Notes: generated by a model from the letters alone, not told the origin. Numbered from the stretch's first letter, positions 19,012 through 30,148 are shown. The stretch: 64,000 nucleotides of DNA from Anaerolineae bacterium (GCA_022841825.1 JALHQT010000003.1:186001-250000); one strand, 5' to 3'. Numbers and translations are program-made.

Positions 19012-20046
19012 ATGCATCCACAGCAGCAACATCATCCACATGAAGCGGGGCAAGGAGTGACTGAATATGCGCTCCTGATCTCTTCGATAGCCATCGTCAT
19101 TATTCTGATTCTGAATCTTCTGACCCAGTCCACACGCGGTACGTTTGCCAACCTGATGTGCAACCTCCAGCCAGGCGGCATGTGTCCCTCGCTGGCAGAG
19201 CAGCTTGGGCACGGCGGCAGCGGCGGCGGCAATGGCGTTTCCGACACGAATAACGGTGGCGGCGGCGGTGGTGGCGGTGGTGGATCGGTACCAACGCCGA
19301 CCAACACGCCGAACCCAGCGCACACACCGACCAACACGCCGAACCCGGCGCATACGCCGACCAACACGGCGACGACTGCGCCGACCAGCACCAGCACGCC
19401 AACCGCGACAGCGACAGCGACGGCAACGGCGACGACGACCGCTACGGCTACGACGACTGCTACGCCAACCATTACCGCGACCGCCACGATCGGTCCGACG
19501 GCGACGCCAACGCACACGCTGACGCCGGTGCCGACCAATACGCCCGTGCCGACTTCGACGCCGACGGAGACGCCGACCTCGACGCCGACGGCGACGACCG
19601 CTCCGCCATACATCATCTACGGCGATACAGCACTCAGCAATGGATGGATGAACTGGTCCTGGCAGATGGCAAGCGGTTCACCCAACTTTGCCAACAACAG
19701 TAACAACTATGCGGGTACAACCAACATCCGTGTCCAGTATACACAGGCATGGGCGGCACTTTATCTCCGCTCACCCTCGCAGATCAGCGGCAACTACAAT
19801 ACGCTGACTTTTGCAGCGCGACGCAACAACAACAACAGCCCCTCCACGCTGCGCATCCTGTTCTACAATCAGGCGGAAGTGGTGACGCATGTTCAGACAA
19901 TTACGCTGACGAATAGCTGGCAGGTATTCAACGTCTCGCTGGGGTCCTATGCGTTGAGCAGTCTATATGGGGTTGCATTCCAGCCAGAGACCTTGCCCAA
20001 CAGTCCCATTTTCATGATCGATGAGGTGAGGTTGGTGCGCAACTAA
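19012..20046 (+). CDS. Flp-pilin-like N-terminus, Gly-rich hinge, Thr/Pro-rich stalk and CBM/jelly-roll-like C-terminal domain
   Basis: [25 protein letters not shown] resembles Flp/type IVb pilins; [16 protein letters not shown]... low complexity; C-terminal beta-rich domain ending [11 protein letters not shown]. Confidence 0.75.
   Translation: MHPQQQHHPHEAGQGVTEYALLISSIAIVIILILNLLTQSTRGTFANLMCNLQPGGMCPSLAEQLGHGGSGGGNGVSDTNNGGGGGGGGGGSVPTPTNTPNPAHTPTNTPNPAHTPTNTATTAPTSTSTPTATATATATATTTATATTTATPTITATATIGPTATPTHTLTPVPTNTPVPTSTPTETPTSTPTATTAPPYIIYGDTALSNGWMNWSWQMASGSPNFANNSNNYAGTTNIRVQYTQAWAALYLRSPSQISGNYNTLTFAARRNNNNSPSTLRILFYNQAEVVTHVQTITLTNSWQVFNVSLGSYALSSLYGVAFQPETLPNSPIFMIDEVRLVRN
19296..19604 (+). 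repeat. Degenerate tandem repeat encoding the T/P-rich stalk
   Basis: ACGCCGACCAACACGCCGAACCC[A/G]GCGCA 30-bp unit twice, then GCGACNGCNACG trinucleotide-biased tract. Confidence 0.8.
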
Positions 20047-20065
20047 CGCGCTGACGAACAGGCAC

Positions 20066-20103
20066 AAAAAAGCGGCGGATCACATGATCCGCCGCTTTTT
20101 TAT
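20066..20103 (+). terminator. Rho-independent terminator
   Basis: AAAAAAGCGGCGGATCACATGATCCGCCGCTTTTTTAT. Confidence 0.9.
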
Positions 20104-20106
20104 TGC

Positions 20107-20133
20107 GTGGGGCGCAAGGCATTGCGCCCCTAC
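20107..20133. repeat. REP-like hairpin (family A)
   Basis: GTGGGGCGCAAGGCATTGCGCCCCTAC. Confidence 0.85.
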
Positions 20134-20151
20134 AGCACTTTCTAGCCGGGT

Positions 20152-21816
<1,665 letters not shown>

Positions 21817-21869
21817 TTAGTGGGTGTGATAAAAGAAAAATCCTGTGCTTGTCTTCGTCGCGCGGGTGC

Positions 21870-22169
<300 letters not shown>

Positions 22170-22231
22170 GCAGTGCCTCCTCAAAATAGTTACAAGGGAC
22201 AAATTCGGATTGTGCCTTGTTCAGACACAAT

Positions 22232-22258
22232 TTAGCACTCAAATCTTCCGAGTGCTAA
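22232..22258. promoter_or_regulatory. CIRCE element (HrcA operator)
   Basis: TTAGCACTC-AAATCTTCC-GAGTGCTAA, exact 9-9-9 consensus upstream of groES. Confidence 0.97.
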
Positions 22259-22314
22259 TTCATGTCCTTAAGATAGCAGAACTGGTGCTGCGGGTCAAGA
22301 TACAGCCGGTGTCT

Positions 22315-22341
22315 CTAGCACACTTCTTATGTGCGTGCTAA
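22315..22341. promoter_or_regulatory. Second, degenerate CIRCE-like element
   Basis: CTAGCACAC-TTCTTATGT-GCGTGCTAA, same 9-9-9 layout, 15/18 arm positions match consensus. Confidence 0.6.
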
Positions 22342-22451
22342 GGCAGCGGGCGGCGCTGGGCAAATGTGCTTCTAACGCAATCTCACATCATATTCCGCGA
22401 TAGTCCAAGTTCACTCACTCTTAAGATTTATTGCGCATCTTCTCAAACCTT

Positions 22452-22709
22452 ATGCCCATTTACGTCGATTGGCTGGATGAAACGCATACTGTGATTGTGC
22501 AGAGGTTCCACAAAGCGTGGACGCTGGAGGAGTTTCGCGCCTCCGTCGCAGACATCAATGCACTTCTCGATATGACTACATATCGTGTTGATGTTATCGC
22601 CGATGTCAGAACCAGCGGTATGCCATCCTTACGCCGAACGCTAAACGCTTCCCGTGCCAATCGCTGTGCGCCATTCAACATGAAGACGACAGATTTAAGT
22701 CAGATTTAA
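22452..22709 (+). pseudogene. Truncated paralogue of the 29301-29723 STAS-like gene
   Basis: MPIYVDWLDETHTVIVQRF... aligns with the N-terminal half of MPITIEWDNEAHTILLHTY...; C-terminal half absent. Confidence 0.5.
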
Positions 22710-22710
22710 G
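22692..22710. promoter_or_regulatory. Direct-repeat operator, putative OmpR-family response-regulator site
   Basis: GATTTAAG-TCA-GATTTAAG, 11-bp period; identical 19-mer at 28331-28349. Confidence 0.7.
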
Positions 22711-22794
22711 GCGCAGTTGAATGGGCGTTTAAGCACCGAATGCCGAGCTGTCGTATTGTGAAGACAGAGTCGGTAAGGAGCAAAGACACCCACA

Positions 22795-23238
22795 ATGGCA
22801 AACAACGACCGTTCACGCAAACTATTGGTCAGAAGCGCTCTTGTCACCAGCGCGACCATTGCGACCTTCATCGGTGCACAGAATCTGGCGATGCTCGATC
22901 AAAGCCAGCTCGATTTGACGCTTACACCTGCATCGGCACCTACCGCGTCGGCGATAGCACTGATCAGTCCTTCGCCAGAGGCTGCAACCTCTGTCCCCGT
23001 TCAACATGTCGCCCCGCAGTTGATCATTCAACGTGCGCCGCCCAGTATCGTCATCCTGCGTCACTTCGGTCAGCAAACCAGCACTACAAGCACTACACCT
23101 GCTGTGAGCGTCCCTAGCACGACCGTACAGGCGAGCGCGGCGGCGGTTGTGGCACCTCCTGTTCCTGCGCAGATCAGCGTTCCCAACCCGGTCATTGTTC
23201 AACAACCCGTCATGCAGGTGGGGCGGTCAAGCCGATGA
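22795..23238 (+). CDS. hypothetical secreted/anchored Ser/Thr/Pro/Val-rich protein
   Basis: RBS AAGGAG upstream; N-terminal hydrophobic stretch; 4-bp ATGA overlap with the next gene. Confidence 0.6.
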   Translation: MANNDRSRKLLVRSALVTSATIATFIGAQNLAMLDQSQLDLTLTPASAPTASAIALISPSPEAATSVPVQHVAPQLIIQRAPPSIVILRHFGQQTSTTSTTPAVSVPSTTVQASAAAVVAPPVPAQISVPNPVIVQQPVMQVGRSSR

Positions 23239-24161
23239 GCGCACTTTACTACCTCGCCTGGCGAGCAATGGGCTGCGATGTGTCCGTTCAGTTGGAGACG
23301 GACACGGATGGAGCCGCCCTGTTGCGCGAAGTACCCGCGCGGGTAGAAACAATCGAAGCGCGCCTGTCGCGCTTTCGCCCATCCAGCGAACTCATGCAAT
23401 TCAATGAGCAAGCGGGAAGCTGGGTGGTTGTCAGCGACACGCTGTACGCCAACATCAGCGCCGCGAAGCACGCTGCACGCCTGACCAACGGAGCCTTCAA
23501 TCCTCTGGTAATGCCAGCGCTGTTGGCACAGGGCTATGACCGGGATTTCGCCACCATCGACGAACCGATCATCACTTCTGCCCACCCGGCGGCGGATTGG
23601 CACATGATCGAGCTGCATCGTGCCAGCCGCGAAGCGCGCATCCCTTTCGGTTCGGCAGTCGACCTGGGAGGTATCGCCAAAGGCTGGACGGCGGCGCTCA
23701 TCGCGGATGAACTTTCGGTCTTTGGCGCGTGCCTGGTCAACTTCGGCGGCGATCTGGTCGCTCGGAGCGCTCCAGAGGGTCTACCTGGCTGGGAGGTCGC
23801 CATTGCCGATCCCTATGGGGAGTCCTCACTGGCGACGTTCTGGTTGCGTGACTCAAGTCTCATGACCAGCGGTGTCGACTTTCGGCGCTGGGAATCCCGT
23901 GACGGTGTCTCTCACCATCACATCATCGATCCGTCCACCGGGCAGTCGGCTGAAAGCGATGTCTGGACCGTCACCGTTCACCATCCCGACGCTGTGACGG
24001 CGGAGGCTTACACAAAAGCCGTTCTCCTCGCGGGCGGACAGCAGGGATTGTACTGGATCCAGGCGCAGTGGAATGCTGCTGCACTCCTGGTTTGTCGCGA
24101 TGGCGCTGTGCTCGCCACCCCTCAGTTTCTCTCTCACGTTTCCGAAAGGATAGTTCTATGA
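23235..24161 (+). CDS. apbE: FAD:protein FMN transferase (ApbE family)
   Basis: MGCDVSVQLETD, VEARLSRFRPSSELMQFNEQAG, VDLGGIAKGWTAALIADEL, CLVNFGGDLVARS, HHIIDPSTGQSAESDVWTVTV. Confidence 0.93.
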   Translation: MSALYYLAWRAMGCDVSVQLETDTDGAALLREVPARVETIEARLSRFRPSSELMQFNEQAGSWVVVSDTLYANISAAKHAARLTNGAFNPLVMPALLAQGYDRDFATIDEPIITSAHPAADWHMIELHRASREARIPFGSAVDLGGIAKGWTAALIADELSVFGACLVNFGGDLVARSAPEGLPGWEVAIADPYGESSLATFWLRDSSLMTSGVDFRRWESRDGVSHHHIIDPSTGQSAESDVWTVTVHHPDAVTAEAYTKAVLLAGGQQGLYWIQAQWNAAALLVCRDGAVLATPQFLSHVSERIVL

Positions 24162-25282
24162 AACGCTTCTCTATCGTCCTGCTGGTGCTCACCTTGGCGA
24201 GCCTGGCGCTGGTTGTTCCTGCGCTGGCGCAAAACGCGGCGGATGTCATCGTTTTGGATAGCGCCACCCCGGCGATTGATGTGGTGATCTCGCTGCCAGC
24301 CGACACCACCGGTACGATCGCGCTGGATTTCAGCGGTGCATTAGTCCGATTGACGGATGCAAATGGAAACACGGTCTTCGAAGCGGCTGATCCACGCTTG
24401 CATGGTCTTGAATTGAACATTGCCCCCAACAGCGGATCCCATACGTTGACAGTGGAACGGCTGCCCGGCGTCGTCGAGGCGCTCGTCCACGTCTCCTCGC
24501 TGCCGGAGCTGTCACAATTCGGCATCTCAGACCTTGTGCCTGGTCTTTCGATCACACCCGCTCAGGAGGTCTCGCTCTCGTTGGATGCAACTCACCCTGG
24601 CGATACAGTGAATCTCAACATTCCTGGCGACTCGGCAGGCATTGTGACCGCAATTTTCCCAGGACTGGCGGCGACGACACAACTGGTCGATGCTTCAGGT
24701 GTGCTGATGGCACAATCCGGCAGCAGGAGTGTGGACGGCTTGAACCTGCTCGTGGACCCGGGTGCCTATCAATTCACAGTGCTGGGCAGCGATATGCTCA
24801 ACGAAGTGATTGCAGGGGTGCGCCTGGCTTCAGCGCGTGATGCTGGAATCAGCATTTTGCAGGCACCTGAAGCGCCGGTGAACACCGTCTCGGATACGAC
24901 CACTTCCTCGGATAGTGCCGCCCCATGCACGGGTGTCCTGAATGTCAGCTCGGCGAATCTGCGCAGCGGTCCGGGGACCGGATACACCATCCTCGGATAC
25001 GGCTATCGCGATCAGGCGTTCACGATCGGGGGGCGTAACCCTGAAGACAACTGGCTCGTCGTGTCCACAGAAAGTGGGTCGGCGTGGGTTGCACGCAGCA
25101 ATGTTCAGCTTCAGGGCGACTGTAATGCACTCACCACTTTCAATATTCCGCTTCAGGACGCCCAACCTTTCCCGCTGATCATCACGTCGGCGGAACAGCC
25201 CGGCGGTTATCATGACGACGAGGAGGCTGGCGAACACCACGAAAGCGGCGAGCGCGAAGAGGAAGGGGAACATGACGACTAA
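24158..25282 (+). CDS. secreted bacterial-SH3-domain protein with His/Asp/Glu-rich tail
   Basis: Signal peptide; VSSANLRSGPGTGYTILGYGYRDQAFTIGGRNPEDNWLVV; tail GGYHDDEEAGEHHESGEREEEGEHDD; ATGA overlap with apbE. Confidence 0.8.
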   Translation: MKRFSIVLLVLTLASLALVVPALAQNAADVIVLDSATPAIDVVISLPADTTGTIALDFSGALVRLTDANGNTVFEAADPRLHGLELNIAPNSGSHTLTVERLPGVVEALVHVSSLPELSQFGISDLVPGLSITPAQEVSLSLDATHPGDTVNLNIPGDSAGIVTAIFPGLAATTQLVDASGVLMAQSGSRSVDGLNLLVDPGAYQFTVLGSDMLNEVIAGVRLASARDAGISILQAPEAPVNTVSDTTTSSDSAAPCTGVLNVSSANLRSGPGTGYTILGYGYRDQAFTIGGRNPEDNWLVVSTESGSAWVARSNVQLQGDCNALTTFNIPLQDAQPFPLIITSAEQPGGYHDDEEAGEHHESGEREEEGEHDD

Positions 25283-25411
25283 TCACGACTGTTGACACAA
25301 CCTGTCTCACCTCCGACGCCGGGATCAGGGGTGAGCTTCTCGGTTAGAACCCCACCCTTATCTATGCCTGCCCCGAAATTGAACGGATATTCCTGACGAT
25401 AGGAGATTGCC

Positions 25412-26095
25412 ATGAACAAGAAGACTTCATCTCGAAAGGACTTGCTGGTATTGACCGCCAGCTTTATCGTCATCGCTGTCTCCGCGTTATGGATGTTCCT
25501 GAGCGGCACTTTCAGCGTTTCGCTTGCGGCAGACACCAAAGTCGCCTGGCATATGGTGCGCTCGTCCGGCATCGTCGCTTATGTCCTGCTGCTGGGTTCG
25601 ACGATCTGGGGGCTGATTATCAGTGCGCAGTTCGTCAAGAACTGGTCGCCTGGACCCGTGTCGATGACTCTCCACAGCACGATTTCATGGCTTGCGCTTG
25701 TGATCTCCCTGATTCATGCGCTGCTGCTGTTGTTCGATGATTACTTCACCTACACGTTGGGGGATCTCTTTCTGCCCTTCACAGGTCCCTATCGCCCTGA
25801 AGCAGTCGGCTTGGGAACGCTGGCGTTCTGGGGCATTGTCGCGGTAACGCTTAGTTTTCCCTTCAGGGCGTGGATGGGACATCGAGCCTGGAAGACCCTG
25901 CATTATGTCAGCTACGTCGCTTTCACACTCGTCTCGCTGCATGGTCTGTTTGCGGGCACAGAAGGCACGCACATTGGCTTACGGCTGCTTCTGGGTGGCG
26001 GCTTGTTTGGGGTCACGCTGCTGCTGGGCTTGCGCGTGTGGAAGGCGCAGAGCAGGGATAAGAGCAGGACGCACGAAGCCATCGCCGCCGGATGA
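25412..26095 (+). CDS. ferric reductase-like transmembrane domain protein
   Basis: Six hydrophobic helices with conserved His: MVRSSGIVAYVLLLGSTIWGL, LHSTISWLALVISLIHALLLL, WKTLHYVSYVAFTLVSLHGLFAGTE. Confidence 0.8.
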   Translation: MNKKTSSRKDLLVLTASFIVIAVSALWMFLSGTFSVSLAADTKVAWHMVRSSGIVAYVLLLGSTIWGLIISAQFVKNWSPGPVSMTLHSTISWLALVISLIHALLLLFDDYFTYTLGDLFLPFTGPYRPEAVGLGTLAFWGIVAVTLSFPFRAWMGHRAWKTLHYVSYVAFTLVSLHGLFAGTEGTHIGLRLLLGGGLFGVTLLLGLRVWKAQSRDKSRTHEAIAAG

Positions 26096-26131
26096 TGCCG
26101 TTTGGATTGCAGCAGGGTGAGCCTGGCAACG

Positions 26132-27583
26132 CTATGGGGTCACCGGGCGATGCGCGATGCTTGCCTGCTGCAAGTCGATGACGATCTTGAAGAGCGCGCC
26201 CTTGCCAATACCTTTGCTCTCCCCTGTAATCCGACCGCCGTAGAAGTCGAGGATGGCTTTCACGATGGACAATCCCAGACCATTCCCGATAAATCTGCCT
26301 CGTACTTCTTCTGCACGGAAGAAGCGCTCAAACAGATTGGCTGCCATCTCAGGGGAAAACCCGATCCCGGTATCCTGCACTTCAAACAGAACGGTATCCT
26401 TCGCGGAGGCGATGCGCATGTCGACGCTGCCCTGCGTCGTATACTTGACGGCATTTGACAGAAGATTATCAAGCATCAGGCGCAGGTCGTTTGGAGATAC
26501 CGGCAGCTCGGGTGGCAGTTTTGGGTCGAACTGCGCGTTGAAGGTCAGCCCCTTCGCCTCAGCTTCGATACGCCAATGGCGGGCGATGTCATGGAGTGAA
26601 GACACCATGTCCCCGTTGACACTGATCTGCGGCTGTCGTCCTTCGTCAATGCGTGCCAGAATCAGCAGCGACGACACCAATTCCGCCATATGGTCGATCT
26701 CTTGCCGTATCTCGGAAAGGTAAGTGACGCGTTCTGCGGCGGGCAGCGTGACATCTGCGAGCGCCTCGGCACGCAGCTTGAGCGTCATCAGAGGCGTACG
26801 CAGCTCATGGGCAGCGTTGCTCACAAAACTGCGCTGCGTTTTCATCAGCGCCTCGATTTGCCCCGCCATGTAATTGAACGCTTGGGCAAGCTGTCCGAGT
26901 TCATCTTGCGATTGAACACGGATACGCGTATCGAACATGCCCTTTGCCATTTGCAAAGCAGAATTGCGCAGGTGCCGCATGGGCTGCGAAATTGTGCCAT
27001 AGACCCACATCGATGCAGCGATCACCAGCGCCAGCACGGGGATAGTTGCAGATGCAAGCTCGGCATAACGGCGATTGATCTCGGCATAGGCGGGCTGCAT
27101 CGGCTCCGAAAGTACCACAAATCCCAGCGGATCTCCCTCGTACTGGACAGACACTGCTAAATGCAAGGTGTCGTCTCCGGCGTGGTTGGGTCGAATATCG
27201 GAGCCAATCCGCTGTGAAAGTGCCATACTTAACTCCGGCGTTAATGCTGCGCGCGCTCCTGGGACATAGTCCGTGTTGGTTGTGGCGGCGACCACACGGT
27301 AGCTGCTGTCCACAATCAGATAATCGTGCCCGACCTCCTGCTGAAACGTAGAAATCATACGTCCGACACCCTCTTCGCCTTCGCCTTCGAGGAAATGCCC
27401 CAAGGGTTCGGCGAAGGTCGTGGCGACCAGTAAGGCATCGGTTTCAAGATGGTGTTTGTAGAACTCCAAGGTTGTCGCTTCTAGCTGCCGCCCGGCAATC
27501 ACGAACTGCACCAGCCCTCCAACACATGCGATCAGGATGAAGATGATGAGAATTCGCCAGCGGATGGACAAGCGGTTGATCAT
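26132..27583 (-). CDS. sensor histidine kinase (HAMP, HisKA, HATPase)
   Basis: SFVSNAAHELRTPLMTLKLRAEAL H-box; NAVKYTTQGSVDMRI; GNGLGLSIVKAILDFYGG. Confidence 0.95.
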   Translation of the reverse strand: MINRLSIRWRILIIFILIACVGGLVQFVIAGRQLEATTLEFYKHHLETDALLVATTFAEPLGHFLEGEGEEGVGRMISTFQQEVGHDYLIVDSSYRVVAATTNTDYVPGARAALTPELSMALSQRIGSDIRPNHAGDDTLHLAVSVQYEGDPLGFVVLSEPMQPAYAEINRRYAELASATIPVLALVIAASMWVYGTISQPMRHLRNSALQMAKGMFDTRIRVQSQDELGQLAQAFNYMAGQIEALMKTQRSFVSNAAHELRTPLMTLKLRAEALADVTLPAAERVTYLSEIRQEIDHMAELVSSLLILARIDEGRQPQISVNGDMVSSLHDIARHWRIEAEAKGLTFNAQFDPKLPPELPVSPNDLRLMLDNLLSNAVKYTTQGSVDMRIASAKDTVLFEVQDTGIGFSPEMAANLFERFFRAEEVRGRFIGNGLGLSIVKAILDFYGGRITGESKGIGKGALFKIVIDLQQASIAHRPVTP

Positions 27584-27589
27584 GGTGGA

Positions 27590-28285
27590 CTAACTCCGAT
27601 CGGGGTCGTGAAAACGGTAGCCAACACCTCGGATCGTTTGGAGATAGGTTGGGTTTGCCGGGTCAGGCTCCAACTTCGCACGCAACCAGCTCATATGGAC
27701 ATCCAGAGTCCGCGTGTCGCCTAGCCAATCCGTTCCCCAAACCTCATCAAACAAGCGTTCTCGTGTGACGACTTTTCCCAGGTTGGTCATCAGTAAGGTC
27801 AGGATTTCGTACTCTTTCTGTCTCATGCTCAACTGCTGCCCGCCGCGCGTGAGCGTGTGCGCCTCAAGGTTGAGCGTGATGTCCCCTACGCTGATCGATT
27901 GGGGAATCTGGTCTCCTTGGTCAAGTCGCACACGGCGCAGCATTGCACGCACATGCGCCTCCAGCTCCTGGTAGCCGAAGGGCTTGACCAGATAGTCATC
28001 TGCGCCGAGTTCCAGCCCCTTGATGCGGTCTGTGCTGTCATCTAGTGCAGTTAGCATGATGATCGGTGTTGCCATATGTGTTCGTATTGCCTGACAGACC
28101 TGCCAACCGTTCAGCCCAGGCATCATCACATCCAGCACAATAACATCCGGCTTCTCAACCAGGGCAAGACTTAGCCCGGCATGCCCGTCACCAGCAACCG
28201 TGACCTGATAGCCTGCCCGCTCAAACGAAGAGCGCAGCGGGTCGGTCAGTTTGCGTTCATCATCGATCAAGAGAATATGTGTCAT
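27590..28285 (-). CDS. OmpR/PhoB-family response regulator
   Basis: MTHILLIDDERKLTDPLRSSFERAGYQVTVAGDG; DVIVLDVMMPGLNGW; wHTH C-terminus. Confidence 0.96.
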   Translation of the reverse strand: MTHILLIDDERKLTDPLRSSFERAGYQVTVAGDGHAGLSLALVEKPDVIVLDVMMPGLNGWQVCQAIRTHMATPIIMLTALDDSTDRIKGLELGADDYLVKPFGYQELEAHVRAMLRRVRLDQGDQIPQSISVGDITLNLEAHTLTRGGQQLSMRQKEYEILTLLMTNLGKVVTRERLFDEVWGTDWLGDTRTLDVHMSWLRAKLEPDPANPTYLQTIRGVGYRFHDPDRS

Positions 28286-28310
28286 CGAGTACGCCTTAAG
28301 TTCACTCCTC

Positions 28311-28349
28311 ATTCTACTGCCGAAGCCGAGGATTTAAGTCAGATTTAAG
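28311..28349 (-). promoter_or_regulatory. Response-regulator promoter region with direct-repeat operator
   Basis: GATTTAAGTCAGATTTAAG (28331-28349, plus strand); TAGAAT -10-like hexamer on the minus strand (28316-28311). Confidence 0.6.
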
Positions 28350-28502
28350 CTTCGTGCCGGGGCTTGGCAGTCGGCAGGGAACGTGGCATTGCAGCCCAAC
28401 CGCTATGCTTCCATGCCGATCATGCTGTTGGCTGCAACCTCACTCTGCACGCCTGCGTATAAAAAGGTGAATGTAACAACACAGGCGATGGGGAGTAAGC
28501 AC

Positions 28503-29156
28503 ATGAGTATGCAAGGGACACAGGGCAATCAGGCGGGACGCAAAATAGGCGCGCTGCTGCTGATCGTCATCGGCGGGGTTTTCCTGGCGGGGAACTTCTT
28601 CAACTTCAGCTTCAACTTCTGGAATATCGGCTGGCCCCTCTTTGTGCTGGTTCCAGGTCTGGCGTTCCTCTTCTTCGCTATCACGGGCGATAAGAACGCC
28701 GTCGGCTTGATCTTTCCGGGCACGATTGTGACCGGAACGGGGGCAATCCTGTTCTACCAGAACATGACGGGCAACTGGGAGAGCTGGGCATACGTCTGGA
28801 CGCTTTACCCACTGTTCGTCGGTATCGCCCTCAGTTACGAAGGCTACCGCCGCAACCAGCCGCACAACATCGCCACCGGGCGCAACATGATCATGGGCGG
28901 CTTGATTGGTTTCCTGGTCTTCGGCGCGTTCTTCGAGCTGATGATCTTCAACGAGAATGACCAACTGCTCAACATCGGTCTGCCGCTCGTCCTGATCGGC
29001 GTGGGCGCGTTCCTGCTCCTCAACCGCCGGAGCAACCAGCGGAGCGATGGCGACTATGCGCCGCTGCCCAAGCGCAAGAACGAGGCGGATGTTTCGCCGG
29101 AGCTGCGGCGCAAGATTGACGAAGCGCTCGACGAGCCAGAGGTGCCTGTGCGCTAG
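28503..29156 (+). CDS. polytopic membrane protein (DUF5668/LiaF-TM-like)
   Basis: GRKIGALLLIVIGGVFLAGNFFNFSFNFWNIGWPLFVLVPGLAFLFFA. Confidence 0.65.
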   Translation: MSMQGTQGNQAGRKIGALLLIVIGGVFLAGNFFNFSFNFWNIGWPLFVLVPGLAFLFFAITGDKNAVGLIFPGTIVTGTGAILFYQNMTGNWESWAYVWTLYPLFVGIALSYEGYRRNQPHNIATGRNMIMGGLIGFLVFGAFFELMIFNENDQLLNIGLPLVLIGVGAFLLLNRRSNQRSDGDYAPLPKRKNEADVSPELRRKIDEALDEPEVPVR

Positions 29157-29173
29157 AGCGCAGGAAGTCGATG

Positions 29174-29198
29174 CAGGGACGCATAAAGTGCGTCCCTG
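29174..29198. repeat. Family A-like hairpin without GTAG foot
   Basis: CAGGGACGCA-TAAAG-TGCGTCCCTG. Confidence 0.75.
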
Positions 29199-29300
29199 TT
29201 AATTCTTGGGGGAAGGTGTTTTGGAGATTGCTTTATGCTCTTCTATGGAAGAGCCGTGTGATACTGAAGTTACATCCGATTTCAGCAACGGCGATGTCTT

Positions 29301-29723
29301 ATGCCGATTACGATCGAGTGGGATAACGAGGCTCATACCATCCTTCTCCACACCTATGTGGGCAAGTGGATGCTGGCAGAATACGATGCAGCGGCTGCCC
29401 AGGCACGCGAGATGGTTGTGCAGGAAGGTCACCCCGTTTATTACATCATCGATCTGGTACGCAGCGCCGCGCCTCCGTTGGGCGTCGCCGCACGGGTGGT
29501 GCGTGCGACCGAAGGCAGAACAGCGAACGAAGGACTCACCATTCTTGTTGGGCTTAAGCAGCAGCCGATGCTCGCCATGCTCGCAGACCAGGGATCGCGC
29601 TTGTTTCCCCATCTGCGATTGACTTATCAATTTGCCGACAGCCTCGACGAGGCGCGGCAGATGCTGACGGACGTGACAGCGACATCACAAGCCAACTCAC
29701 CGCAGCGCTATCCTCAGGCATAA
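29301..29723 (+). CDS. STAS/SpoIIAA-like hypothetical protein
   Basis: MPITIEWDNEAHTILLHTYVGKWMLAEYDAAAAQAREMV...YYIIDLVRSA; weakly similar to 22452-22709. Confidence 0.55.
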   Translation: MPITIEWDNEAHTILLHTYVGKWMLAEYDAAAAQAREMVVQEGHPVYYIIDLVRSAAPPLGVAARVVRATEGRTANEGLTILVGLKQQPMLAMLADQGSRLFPHLRLTYQFADSLDEARQMLTDVTATSQANSPQRYPQA

Positions 29724-29740
29724 CCGTCGAATAGTCACGC

Positions 29741-30148
29741 TTATTTATACTGCGCCACGTATTCTCCCGACGGCGGGATCACCTGGATCACGTCGATCAG
29801 CACGCCGTTGGGATCGACCGTCGCGAAGTGACGTTGCCCAAAGTCCTCGGTCAGCAGCTCTCGCTTGAGCGGCAGTCCTGCCCCCTGGATCAAGCGGGCA
29901 TATTCCGCATCGACATTATCGACCTCGAAATTGAGCAGCAGCCCCTGCACAGGCTTACGATAGCCTTCGACCACCGTCTCATGGTCATGCTGGAGCAGCG
30001 CCAGCTCAAACCGCCCATCCGCCGACTTGAGGCTGACATACCAGTCTGCGTCAAACGTAACCTGGAAGCCGAAGTGCTGCACGTAGAAGTCGCGGCTGAT
30101 GCTCACGCGGTCGGTCATCAGAACGGGATAGAAGCTGTTGACTTGCAT
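29741..30148 (-). CDS. VOC (glyoxalase/bleomycin-resistance) family protein
   Basis: [48 protein letters not shown]. Confidence 0.88.
   Translation of the reverse strand: MQVNSFYPVLMTDRVSISRDFYVQHFGFQVTFDADWYVSLKSADGRFELALLQHDHETVVEGYRKPVQGLLLNFEVDNVDAEYARLIQGAGLPLKRELLTEDFGQRHFATVDPNGVLIDVIQVIPPSGEYVAQYK

Noticed and set aside
19296-19604. Possible CRISPR-like repeat tract
   Set aside because: Repeats are contiguous, in frame and encode a T/P-rich stalk; no unique spacers.
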